From NCBI GenBank assembly GCA_937980205.1, contig CALJKW010000038.1, positions 31,298 to 95,297 on the forward strand: a stretch of 64,000 nt of DNA. The letters are read 5' to 3'. This stretch comes from an uncultured Myxococcales bacterium. GTDB lineage: Bacteria > Myxococcota > Myxococcia > Myxococcales > Myxococcaceae. Positions 7,193-14,905 of the stretch are shown in pieces; position 1 is the stretch's first letter; each line of letters starts with the position of its first letter. Both the position numbers and the translations under genes were made by a program. The notes beneath the pieces were generated by a model. The model saw nothing but the letters and a program-made list of their open reading frames with translations. It made no database searches and had not been told where the DNA came from.

Positions 7193-9523
7193 ATGAACTG
7201 CCCCACCGACGAACAGCTCGCGCAGCTCGCGTACGGCCGCCTCGACGGGCCTCAGCTCGTCGCCGTCGAGCGCCACCTCGACGGCTGCCGCGACTGCCGG
7301 CAGCTGCTGGCCGTGGTGTCGGCGGGCTCGGCTCCGCTCACGCAGCCCGAGCGCGCGGCGCTGCAGGCCGGCGAGCGGCTCGGCCGCTACGAGATCGAGC
7401 GGCTCATCGCGGCCGGCGGCATGGGCATGCTCTACGTCGCGCGCGACACGCAGCTCGGCCGTCGCGTGGCGCTCAAGCTCATGCGCCCCGCGTTCGGCGG
7501 CGACGTCGGCCGCATGCGCCTGTTGCGCGAGGCGCAGGCGATGGCGGCGCTCAGCCACCCGAACGTCGTGCACGTCTACGAGCTCGGCGAGGTCGACGGC
7601 CGCGTCTTCGTCGCGATGGAGCTCGTCGAGGGCGGCACGCTTCGCGACGCGATGAAGCAGAGCGGCACGACGTGGCGCCAGGTCGTCGACCTCTTCATCG
7701 CCGCGGGCCGCGGGCTTCACGCCGCGCACGTGAGCGGCGTCGTGCACCGCGACTTCAAGCCCGAGAACGTGCTCGTCGGAAAGGACGGCCGCCCGCGCGT
7801 CACCGACTTCGGCCTGTCGCGGCCGGGCATGGTCGCCGCCGAAGAGCCTCCGCCGAACGCGGCCATCACGCGCGTCACCGCGACCGGCGCGATGCTGGGG
7901 ACGCCGGCGTACATGAGCCCCGAGCAGCTCGCCGGGCGGCCCGCGGACGCACGCAGTGACCAGTACAGCTTCTGCGTCTGTCTCTACGAGGCCCTCGTCG
8001 GCAAGCGGCCGTTCCCCGCCGACACGCTCGAGGAGCTGCGAGCGCGCGTCACCGGGGGCATGCCTCCGCCTCCGAAGGACGGGCTCGTCCCCGAGCACGT
8101 GTGGGCGGCGATCGCGCGCGGGCTGCAGCCGGACCCGTCGCGGCGCTTCCCCGACATGGAGGCGCTGCTGACCATGCTCTCGTTCGAGGGAGCGGCGCGA
8201 CCTCGACGGCGCACGGCCGGCATCGTGGCAGCGGTGGTGACGGCGCTGCTGGTGGCGGTCGCCGGCGGCGCGACGTTCGTGATGACGCGGCCGCCGGCGG
8301 TCACCGCGCTCGGCAGCCAGCCGCTGACGCTCGGCGTGGGCCTCGTGCGCCTGGTCGACCTGCCGAACGTCGAGCGGCTCGCCGTCGGCGACCCTTCGAT
8401 CGCGGAGGTCAAGAGCATCGCAGGCCAGCAGATCGCCATCAGCGGTCGAGCGCTGGGCAGAACCACGCTGCGCGTCTGGGCCAACGGTGTGCTCACCGAG
8501 ACGCCCATCGAGGTGACGAACGAAGACTTCATCTCCTCCGACACCACGGTCGTCGAGCTCAACCAGCGTTTCGCGCAGCGCGAGTTCTACCTGCCGAACG
8601 TCACGGGCGTCCTCGGGCTCGATCCACGCGTCGCGACGCTCCAGACGCTGCTGCACGGCAACGGCCACAACACGCTCACGCTCACCGGCTTGCGTCCCGG
8701 CAGAACGAACCTGTTCGTGTGGACGCAGGACGGCAAACGGCACGAGTACTTCATCCGCATGAAGGACAGCCCCGACCTCGGCGGCGAGGTGACGGGGCCC
8801 CCGTTCCGTCTGCCGCCGGGGCTCGAGAAGCGGCCCGAGCACCAGCTCGGCACGCAGCTGGTCATGCGCTCCGGCTCTCAGCGCGTCGTGAAGGTCCCGG
8901 GGCTCGAGCGGGTCGTCGTCGGCAACTGGTCGGTGCTGGAAGTTCGCCGCCTCGGCCCTGACACGCTGCTGCTCACCGCGCGGATGAGCACAGCCACGAC
9001 GCTCGTCGTGTGGATCAACGGGGAGCTTCGCGAGATTCCGGTGCAGGTCGGCGACGACGCACCGCTCGGCGCTGCGACGCAGACGCTCGAGCTGTCGCCG
9101 GGCGAGCAGAAGGTCCTCGAGGCCAGGGACGTCATCGGTCTCGTCGTCGGCAGCACGTACGTGGTCGACGCGAAGCAGCTCGGCAGCGATCGCATTCAGC
9201 TGTCGGCCATCGAGGTGGGACAGAGCACCGTCCTCGCCTGGACGAAGGACGACGTGCTCACCTGGGCGGTGCGCGTCGTGAAGGCGCGGCCGGCGAGCGA
9301 CCTGCCCGGTGAGCGCGTCGCACTTCAGGTCGGCAAGAGCCGCTCGTTCGCGATTCCCAACGTGATGCGCGTGGCCATCGGAGACTCCGACATCGCGGAC
9401 GCGAAGGTGGGCGGCGACGGCAGTCTCATCGTCGACGGCGTCTCCGAGGGTGAGACGACGCTGCTGGTGTGGACCGCGAACGGCAAGCGCATCTCATCGG
9501 TCATCGACGTCAAGGCGCGCTAG
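7193..9523 (+). CDS. Membrane serine/threonine kinase with anti-sigma zinc finger and CpaC/secretin N-domain repeats
   Basis: A 776-residue protein with an unusual order of parts. Residues 1-45 carry an anti-sigma zinc-finger motif (H28, C32, C35 in HLDGCRDC). Residues 66-325 are a Hanks-type kinase: glycine loop AAGGMGML, catalytic K95, HRDFKPEN at 185-192, DFG at 205-207, MSPEQ in the activation segment. A single membrane helix covers about 342-362. The outer part holds five repeats of a beta domain I recognise as the pilus-formation/secretin N-terminal type (T2SS-T3SS_pil_N), for example LVDLPNVERLAVGDPSIAEV followed by GRTTLRVWANG; the last is AIPNVMRVAIGDSDIADAKV with TTLLVWTANG. The repeats probably sense or bind something in the periplasm, while the zinc finger may hold the upstream sigma factor. 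Confidence 0.88.
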   Translation: MNCPTDEQLAQLAYGRLDGPQLVAVERHLDGCRDCRQLLAVVSAGSAPLTQPERAALQAGERLGRYEIERLIAAGGMGMLYVARDTQLGRRVALKLMRPAFGGDVGRMRLLREAQAMAALSHPNVVHVYELGEVDGRVFVAMELVEGGTLRDAMKQSGTTWRQVVDLFIAAGRGLHAAHVSGVVHRDFKPENVLVGKDGRPRVTDFGLSRPGMVAAEEPPPNAAITRVTATGAMLGTPAYMSPEQLAGRPADARSDQYSFCVCLYEALVGKRPFPADTLEELRARVTGGMPPPPKDGLVPEHVWAAIARGLQPDPSRRFPDMEALLTMLSFEGAARPRRRTAGIVAAVVTALLVAVAGGATFVMTRPPAVTALGSQPLTLGVGLVRLVDLPNVERLAVGDPSIAEVKSIAGQQIAISGRALGRTTLRVWANGVLTETPIEVTNEDFISSDTTVVELNQRFAQREFYLPNVTGVLGLDPRVATLQTLLHGNGHNTLTLTGLRPGRTNLFVWTQDGKRHEYFIRMKDSPDLGGEVTGPPFRLPPGLEKRPEHQLGTQLVMRSGSQRVVKVPGLERVVVGNWSVLEVRRLGPDTLLLTARMSTATTLVVWINGELREIPVQVGDDAPLGAATQTLELSPGEQKVLEARDVIGLVVGSTYVVDAKQLGSDRIQLSAIEVGQSTVLAWTKDDVLTWAVRVVKARPASDLPGERVALQVGKSRSFAIPNVMRVAIGDSDIADAKVGGDGSLIVDGVSEGETTLLVWTANGKRISSVIDVKAR

Positions 9524-9534
9524 CAGGCTGCTAG
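9520..9534. terminator. Short palindrome containing both convergent stop codons
   Basis: CTAGCAG-G-CTGCTAG is a perfect 7-bp inverted repeat. The TAG of the kinase gene (9521-9523) and the CTA stop complement of the HupE-like gene (9531-9533) sit in opposite arms. There is no U-tract, so its action as a terminator is uncertain. Confidence 0.35.
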
Positions 9535-10571
9535 AGCCGCGTCACGAACCAGAACAGCCCGGGGAGCACGACGAGCGCCGAGAGCGCGGGCTTCGCGATC
9601 GCCCACCGCGGCTGGCTCTCGCGGACGAGCGCGAGCAGCGGCAGCAGCACCGCGAGCACGGCGAGCTGGCCGGCCTCGACGCCGAGGTTGAAGCCCAGCA
9701 GGGTGAGCGGGAGCTGCGAGGAGGCGCCGATCTCCTGCAGGCCGCCGGCGAAGCCGAACCCGTGCAGCAGCCCGAAGCCGAACGCGATGCGCCAGCGCTT
9801 CTCGAGGTCCTTCACCACGAGGTTCTCGACGCCGACGTACGCGATGGACAGCGCGATGAGCGGCTCGACCCAGCGCGGGCTCGGCGCGAAGAGGCCGAGG
9901 ACTCCGACGGCGAGCGTGAGCGAGTGGGCGACCGTGAAGGCGGTGACGACCTTCAGCACTGCGCGCGTACGGGCGGCGACGAGCACCATGCCGAAGAGGA
10001 AGAGCAGGTGGTCCCAGCCGGTGAGGATGTGCTCGACGCCGAGGAGCACGATGGAGAGGAACGACGGCGCCGGCTGCGCGAGCTCCAGCGCCGGGTCGCC
10101 GGCGTGCAGCACGCGCTGCCCGACCAGGTGGCGGTGGCCGGCGGGCAGCTCCGTCAGGAAGCGCAGCTCGACCGTGCTCGGCGCCGCCGCGCACGACCAG
10201 CGCGCGGAGACGGTGAGGCCGTCGCGCTCGGCCGGGCTCGACGCAGCTTCCTCGAGCGCGCAGCCGTCGGCCTCGATGCGCGCGGCGACCCAGCGCGCGT
10301 CGGCGCCGGCGGCGTCGAGCTCCGAGCGCGTGAAGGTGAGCTCGGCAGAGAGGCCGTCGCTCGAAGGCGTGTACGCGCCTTGCGACAGGCCGACGGCATG
10401 GGCGGAGGCGAGGGATGGAAGAAGCAGCAGGAGCGCGAGCCAGGAAACCGCTGGGCGAGTTGGGCTGCGCCTCCTCGAAGGCGGTGCTCGCTGCGCCTGG
10501 ACCCGTTCGACTCGCGTCGGTCCGCTGCGCGGCCGACGCGGCTCGGGGTGCGCGCCTTCGTCGGCCCTCAT
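9531..10571 (-). CDS. HupE/UreJ-type membrane protein
   Basis: A 346-residue protein. After an Arg/Pro-rich N-terminal stretch of about 40 residues comes a signal-like helix (SWLALLLLLPSLASAHA), a periplasmic beta domain of about 140 residues, and a C-terminal block of six or seven membrane segments. That block has family signatures HILTGWDHLLFLFGMVL, FTVAHSLTLAVG, ALSIAYVGVEN and FGFGLLHGFGFAG, rich in histidines. HupE/UreJ relatives are linked with nickel or cobalt uptake; whether this clade moves metal is unproven. The start ATG overlaps the stop of the TPR gene (ATGA), so it is coupled to it as the last gene of a four-gene minus-strand operon. Confidence 0.8.
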   Translation of the reverse strand: MRADEGAHPEPRRPRSGPTRVERVQAQRAPPSRRRSPTRPAVSWLALLLLLPSLASAHAVGLSQGAYTPSSDGLSAELTFTRSELDAAGADARWVAARIEADGCALEEAASSPAERDGLTVSARWSCAAAPSTVELRFLTELPAGHRHLVGQRVLHAGDPALELAQPAPSFLSIVLLGVEHILTGWDHLLFLFGMVLVAARTRAVLKVVTAFTVAHSLTLAVGVLGLFAPSPRWVEPLIALSIAYVGVENLVVKDLEKRWRIAFGFGLLHGFGFAGGLQEIGASSQLPLTLLGFNLGVEAGQLAVLAVLLPLLALVRESQPRWAIAKPALSALVVLPGLFWFVTRL

Positions 10572-11857
10572 CACTTCACCGCCAGCTGCTGCTTCAACGT
10601 GCCGAGCAGCGCTCTCGCTTCCCGCTGCAGGCGCGGCGACAGCGCGGCCACTCGCGGGGCCAGCGCCTCGAGCTCGCGCAGCGCGGGCTCGCGCTCCCCG
10701 CGCGCGGCCTGAATCGCCGCATGCTGAAAGCGCAGCCGCGCGTCGCTCGTCCCGAGGGCCAGGGCCCTCTCGCTGGCCGCAACCGCCGCGTCGACGTCTC
10801 CTGACTTCAGCAGCGCCCACGCGAGGGCGCCGTCGACGTGAAGGTTCGGACGCAGCTTGCGCTCGGATTCCAGCATCTCGACGGCCTCGCGCACGTGCGT
10901 GCCCGCCTCCGACCAGCCGCGCGCGAGCGCGAGCGGGTCGGTGGAGCGGCCGAGCAGCTCCGCCTTCGACCAGGCGGCCGCGGCGCCCTTCGCAGCACCG
11001 GCCTCGGTGCGCGCCTCGGCGAGCAGCACCCAGGTGTCGACGAGCGGGCTCGCGGCGACCGACTGCTCGAGCAGCGCGACGGCGCCGGAGGCGTCGCCGC
11101 GGGAGAGCGCCACGCGCGCCTTGCCGGCGAGCGCGGGCGGGTAGCCCGGCACGCGCTGCAGCGCGAAGTCGAAGCCGGCGACGGCGCCGTCGAGGTCGCC
11201 CTCGTCGAAGAAGACGAGCGCCGACTGCACGGCCATCCACGCCTGGGGCTCGGGGTCCTTCGGGCTCCAGCCCGAGTCGATGGCGCGGCGGTAGAGCTGC
11301 TGCGCGCCGGCGGGGTCTCCGAGCAGCCACCGCAGGTGCGCGGCGCGTCCGTAAGAGGGCAGGTTCGGCTTGAGGTCGAGCATGCGCTGCACCGCTGCGG
11401 CAGAGGCGGTGACCTCGCCGAGCTCGAGCGTCGCGTCCGCCAGCGCGGCGAGCGCGAGCAGGTCGTCGTCGCGCTGCGCGAGGGCCGCGCTCGCGGTGTC
11501 GCGCGCCTCGGTGAAGCGGTGCTGGTTGAGCGCCACCAGCGCCTCGAGCGCGAGCGCGGCGGAGCAGCCGGGCTGCAGCGACAGCGCGACCTTCGCCGCG
11601 CCTTCGGCGGACAGGTACTGGCCCGGGTCGTTCGACGCGCGCGCCTTGCGGACCCAGAGCTGGCCGAGGACGACCCAGCGGTCGGCGAGGGCAGGGGCCG
11701 CCTTCGCCGCGGCCGCCGCGCGCTCGAGCTCCGCGTCCCCTGCCGGCACCGCGAGCGCGAGCGCCCGGTGCTGCTCGAGCGTCACCTGTGGCGCTGCAGG
11801 GGGAGCCTTGTTGCAAGCGACGACTGCGACCACACAAAGCAGAAGAGCGGAGCGCAT
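10571..11857 (-). CDS. TPR-repeat lipoprotein
   Basis: A 428-residue protein. I chose the ATG at 11857 because it gives MRSALLLCVVAVVACNKAPP, a good lipoprotein signal (lipobox VVAC). An upstream in-frame ATG would translate through the palindrome at 11901-11928. The rest is helical with many tetratricopeptide repeats (for example FTEARDTASAALAQRDDDLLALAALADATLELG and GDVDAAVAASERALALGTSDARL), a scaffold for protein-protein contacts on the envelope. It lies between a DUF4331 gene and a HupE-like gene on the same strand and is translationally coupled to the latter. Confidence 0.85.
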   Translation of the reverse strand: MRSALLLCVVAVVACNKAPPAAPQVTLEQHRALALAVPAGDAELERAAAAAKAAPALADRWVVLGQLWVRKARASNDPGQYLSAEGAAKVALSLQPGCSAALALEALVALNQHRFTEARDTASAALAQRDDDLLALAALADATLELGEVTASAAAVQRMLDLKPNLPSYGRAAHLRWLLGDPAGAQQLYRRAIDSGWSPKDPEPQAWMAVQSALVFFDEGDLDGAVAGFDFALQRVPGYPPALAGKARVALSRGDASGAVALLEQSVAASPLVDTWVLLAEARTEAGAAKGAAAAWSKAELLGRSTDPLALARGWSEAGTHVREAVEMLESERKLRPNLHVDGALAWALLKSGDVDAAVAASERALALGTSDARLRFQHAAIQAARGEREPALRELEALAPRVAALSPRLQREARALLGTLKQQLAVK

Positions 11858-11900
11858 GCCCAGAGTACGGGACACGCGCTCCGCCGGATTCCTTCGAAGA

Positions 11901-11928
11901 TGCCCTCTCCCCTGCGGGGGAGAGGGCA
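11901..11928. repeat. Perfect palindrome, CCCTCTCCCC family, between operon genes
   Basis: TGCCCTCTCCCC and GGGGAGAGGGCA are perfect 12-bp arms around a TGCG loop. It lies between the DUF4331 gene (stop at 11948) and the TPR lipoprotein gene (start 11857). Related copies are at 38746, 38970 and 58366. In the mRNA it would fold into a very stable hairpin that could shield the upstream message or lower expression of the two downstream genes. Confidence 0.8.
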
Positions 11929-11947
11929 TCAGCAAGTGCTCCCTTCG

Positions 11948-13360
11948 CTACGGAGTCGTCTTCCCGTGTCCCTGGCTCGCCCCTTCCCACGGCAGCGCGA
12001 GCCACGGCGACTCGTTCAAGAACACCTTGTCGTTGTAGTTCACGCCGTCGCTGACGCCGCTGAGCTGCCTGGTGAGCACGAGCGAGAGCAGCACGTCCGT
12101 CACGTCGGCCTGCTCCTTGTTGGTGCCGCCGGCGATCGGCCGGCCGTTCGGAAACGACGAGTCGGTGGCGAGGTCGACGCGGAGCACGTCGCCGGTCGCC
12201 GAGAGCGGAATCGAGTGCGCCCCCATGCTCGGAATGTCGTTCAGGTTGATGGCCGCGATGATGTCGGTGCGGTTGTCCTTCGGCGGGGTGATGCCCATCA
12301 GCGGGCCGCCCATGCCGTAGAAGCCGGCGAACTCCGCGTCGCGCACGAGCACCGGGTTCAGGAAGTACGCGCCGAAGTTCTGCACGTCCTTCTTCGGGTG
12401 CGTGCGGTTGTACTTGTCCTTGTCCTGAAGGCCGATGACGGCCTCGTTGATCAACGGCAGGCCGAGCCGCGACACCTGCACCCACGGACCGAAGGACTCG
12501 ATGTCTCCGTTGTGGCGCAGCACCGAGACCTGGCGGCGCGACGCCGAGGCCCAGATGCCGAGGGTGGTGGCGTTGCCCGGTGTGTTGCCCGGCGCCTGGC
12601 CGTTCGCGGTGAGCTTCGTGGTCGGAATCTCGAGCGCGATCGCGTGGCAGTTGTAGCCGGCGACGCCGTCCTGCGCCTGGCCCGTCGGACGCAGACCGGC
12701 GAGGTCGAACACGCCGCCGAGGTCGACGTAGAAGCCGTCGTCGCGGGGGCCGGCCCAGACGGTGCCCTCTGCTCCGCCGTTGCCCATCTGCGTGACGAAC
12801 GAGCGGGCGAACGCGTCGTTGTAAGCGGTCTCGCTCGAGCCGTACTGGCCCTTCGTCACGATGCTGAACGTGCGCGGGCCGATGTTCGGCGGCACCACGC
12901 GCGCGTCGCGCACGATGACCGTCGACTGGTTCCCCACCACCTTCGTGACCGTGTACGTCTGGATCGGGAAGCCGCCGCCTGCCTGCGCGGAGAGCTGGTA
13001 GAAGAACTCCTTGCCGCCGCCGGGAGGCAGCCCGAGGTTGTCCGCCGCGACGCGCTGATAGCCCTGCGTGCGGAAGCGGATCTGGTACGTGACGGCGTCG
13101 TTCAGCGACGAGGCGCCGCGCGCGATGTGAACCTCGTACAGCACGTCATCGCTGAACGCGTGGAAGTTCGGGCCGCCGCTCGGCTCTTCGAGCGGGTTGT
13201 ACGCCGCGACGATGTACAGCTTGTCGTGCGTGCCCGGCTTCACCCAGGCCCAGAGGTCGGTGTTGTCCGCCGCCGGGTCCTGCGCGATCACCGGCGCTTC
13301 GCGGTGACTCGACGCGAGCGCAGTGGATGCCAACAGTGCAGCAAAGATTGCGGTTCTCAC
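11948..13360 (-). CDS. DUF4331 family exported protein
   Basis: A 470-residue protein starting at GTG (13360), with AGGA nine bases upstream. A signal peptide (MRTAIFAALLASTALA) is followed directly by the DUF4331 hallmark SSHREAPVIAQDPAADNTDLWAW. Further family features are GFYVDLGGVFDLAGLRP and the C-terminal NLNDIPSMGAHSIPLSATGDVLRVDLA. The function of DUF4331 is unknown; the proteins are large, exported and beta-rich. It is the second of four genes transcribed leftward, 19 bases after the propeller lipoprotein gene, with TPR and HupE genes after it. This association suggests one envelope process. Confidence 0.9.
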   Translation of the reverse strand: MRTAIFAALLASTALASSHREAPVIAQDPAADNTDLWAWVKPGTHDKLYIVAAYNPLEEPSGGPNFHAFSDDVLYEVHIARGASSLNDAVTYQIRFRTQGYQRVAADNLGLPPGGGKEFFYQLSAQAGGGFPIQTYTVTKVVGNQSTVIVRDARVVPPNIGPRTFSIVTKGQYGSSETAYNDAFARSFVTQMGNGGAEGTVWAGPRDDGFYVDLGGVFDLAGLRPTGQAQDGVAGYNCHAIALEIPTTKLTANGQAPGNTPGNATTLGIWASASRRQVSVLRHNGDIESFGPWVQVSRLGLPLINEAVIGLQDKDKYNRTHPKKDVQNFGAYFLNPVLVRDAEFAGFYGMGGPLMGITPPKDNRTDIIAAINLNDIPSMGAHSIPLSATGDVLRVDLATDSSFPNGRPIAGGTNKEQADVTDVLLSLVLTRQLSGVSDGVNYNDKVFLNESPWLALPWEGASQGHGKTTP

Positions 13361-13379
13361 GTGTTTGGTCCTTTCGAAA

Positions 13380-14354
13380 TCACTGCTGCTTGTTGATGAC
13401 GTAGACGGTGCCGCCGCCGTTGGCGCTCGAGTCCGCCCAGATGAACGTGTCTGCGTTCCGCGCGCGGTGAAGCCCGGCCGGCTCTTCGAACGCGTCGATT
13501 CCGCTCGAGACGGTCTGGACCTCGCCGCCCGCGACGGGCACGCGCAGCACCGCGTCGGTGCGCTTCTCGGGGTCCTTCGCCGAGACGAGCACGGTCTTCT
13601 CGTCCTGGCTCAGCGCCACGCCGGCCGGGTAGCCGACCGCGAGGCCCGAGAGCATGACCGTCGCCGTACCGCCGCTGACCTTGATGAGGCGCGCCGTCGC
13701 GCTCTCGGGATCTCCCGAGTCGACGACGTACGCCGTGCCGTCCGACGCCACCGCGACGCCCGAGGGGTCGGTGAACGGCGCGTCCTTCGCGACGACCGTC
13801 ACGCTGCCGCCGCCGACCGGAAGCTTGAACAGCCCCGGCAGCCCCGTCGCCTTCTCGCGGCCGGTGAAGTACGCGACCTCGGCGTTCGCCTCCTTCGTGA
13901 CGATGACGCCGCGCGGCTGGTAGCCCGAGGCGCCGTCGATCTTCGCCGGCGTCCCGCCGCCGGTGGAGAGCGAGAACAGCTCGCCGCGCTCGAGCACCTC
14001 TTCGTCGAGCTGCGCGCCCGGGTCCGAGAGCACGAGCGTGTTGCCGTCGGTCGTGACGTCGAGACCGAACGGAGCCACGAGCGGAGCTCCCGCCGCGAGC
14101 TGCGTCGGCGCGCTGCTCGACGGCGCCGCGCTCTTGAACACCGCGACCTCGTCGCCGGCCAGCGCGATGAAGTACGCCGTCTTCCCGTCGGGAGACAGCG
14201 CCGCGTCGAGCGGCGTGCGGAACGTCGTCTCGGTCGACGTCGCTGCGGGGGTCAGGTCCTTGATGGTCCCGTCGCCCGGCGGCGAGATCATCTCCTTCGT
14301 CGTACAGCCGGCCAAAAGCCACAGACCGGCTGCAAGACTGAATCGACTTCTCAT
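13380..14354 (-). CDS. Beta-propeller (NHL/SMP-30-like) lipoprotein
   Basis: A 324-residue protein with signal MRSRFSLAAGLWLLAGCTTK (lipobox LAGC) and a perfect AGGAGG ribosome-binding site seven bases before the ATG, rare in this window. The mature part repeats units of the form LDAALSPDGKTAYFIALAGDEVAVF, SGVAVASDGTAYVVDSGD and AGVALSQDEKTVLVSAKD, as in six-bladed NHL or SMP-30-type propellers. There are no catalytic residues I can assign. It is the first gene of the leftward operon ending with the HupE-like gene, so it probably acts on the same envelope substrate as the DUF4331 protein. Confidence 0.82.
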   Translation of the reverse strand: MRSRFSLAAGLWLLAGCTTKEMISPPGDGTIKDLTPAATSTETTFRTPLDAALSPDGKTAYFIALAGDEVAVFKSAAPSSSAPTQLAAGAPLVAPFGLDVTTDGNTLVLSDPGAQLDEEVLERGELFSLSTGGGTPAKIDGASGYQPRGVIVTKEANAEVAYFTGREKATGLPGLFKLPVGGGSVTVVAKDAPFTDPSGVAVASDGTAYVVDSGDPESATARLIKVSGGTATVMLSGLAVGYPAGVALSQDEKTVLVSAKDPEKRTDAVLRVPVAGGEVQTVSSGIDAFEEPAGLHRARNADTFIWADSSANGGGTVYVINKQQ

Positions 14355-14438
14355 CGCACTCCTCCTTGCAGGTGGGTTGACCTGCGCAATACGGATGCGT
14401 GCGTGAATTGGATTGGAGTCTTAGAGTCCTAGGTCCCC

Positions 14439-14846
14439 ATGACGCTCTCACTGACGCTGCTGTTGCTGTCGCAGGTGCAGGTGCAGGTCAACATTCCCCT
14501 GCCGCCGATCGTCTTCCCCGCTCCGCCTCCGCTCGTGGTGATCGAGCCCGGCGTGCAGGTGGTCGAGGACAACGACGACGAAGTCTTCTTCGTGGATAAT
14601 TTTTATTGGGTTCAGCGCGAGGGGCGCTGGTTCAAGTCGAGGGACCACAAGGGCAGCTGGGTGGTCGTCGATCCCCCGCTCGTGCCGCCGCTCATCGTCA
14701 AGCAGCCGAAGGGCAAGTGGAAGAAGTACAAGAAGGGCTTCGCCGCCGGAGTCCGCGCCGCCGAGAAGCACGACGACGACGACGACGACCACGGCAAGGG
14801 CAAGGGCAAAGGGAAGGGCAAAGGCAAAGGGAAGGGCCGGGACTGA
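14439..14846 (+). CDS. Small secreted protein with KG-repeat tail
   Basis: A 135-residue protein, apparently exported (MTLSLTLLLLSQVQVQ). The middle holds DNFYWVQREGRWFKSRDHKGSWVVVDPPLVPPLIVKQPKGKWKKYKKG, a YxWxxxGxWYxS-like block found in small myxobacterial exported proteins of unknown role. It is followed by an acidic run HDDDDDDHGK and a tail of about ten alternating Lys-Gly residues. The acidic then basic low-complexity tail could bind metals, nucleic acid or polyanions. The start lies 11 bases after TAGAGT (14422) with no Shine-Dalgarno. Confidence 0.7.
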   Translation: MTLSLTLLLLSQVQVQVNIPLPPIVFPAPPPLVVIEPGVQVVEDNDDEVFFVDNFYWVQREGRWFKSRDHKGSWVVVDPPLVPPLIVKQPKGKWKKYKKGFAAGVRAAEKHDDDDDDHGKGKGKGKGKGKGKGRD

Positions 14847-14871
14847 AGCTCGAAGCCCGCCGGCCCCGTTC

Positions 14872-14905
14872 GAGGCGGCGCGGCCGGCTTCACCGAGGCC
14901 GCCTC
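14872..14905. terminator. Hairpin between convergent genes
   Basis: GAGGCGGC (14872-14879) and GCCGCCTC (14898-14905) can pair as 8 bp around an 18-base GC-rich loop. The hairpin overlaps the last codons of the S41 protease gene and follows the small secreted-protein gene. It has no U-tract. Confidence 0.35.

Noticed and set aside
10838..13396. An 852-codon plus-strand frame.
   Set aside because: Antisense to the TPR and DUF4331 genes and through the palindrome at 11901.
14810..14845. Tandem AAGGGC/AAAGGG repeats considered as a CRISPR-like or satellite array.
   Set aside because: Units are six bases, have no spacers and encode the Lys-Gly tail in frame.
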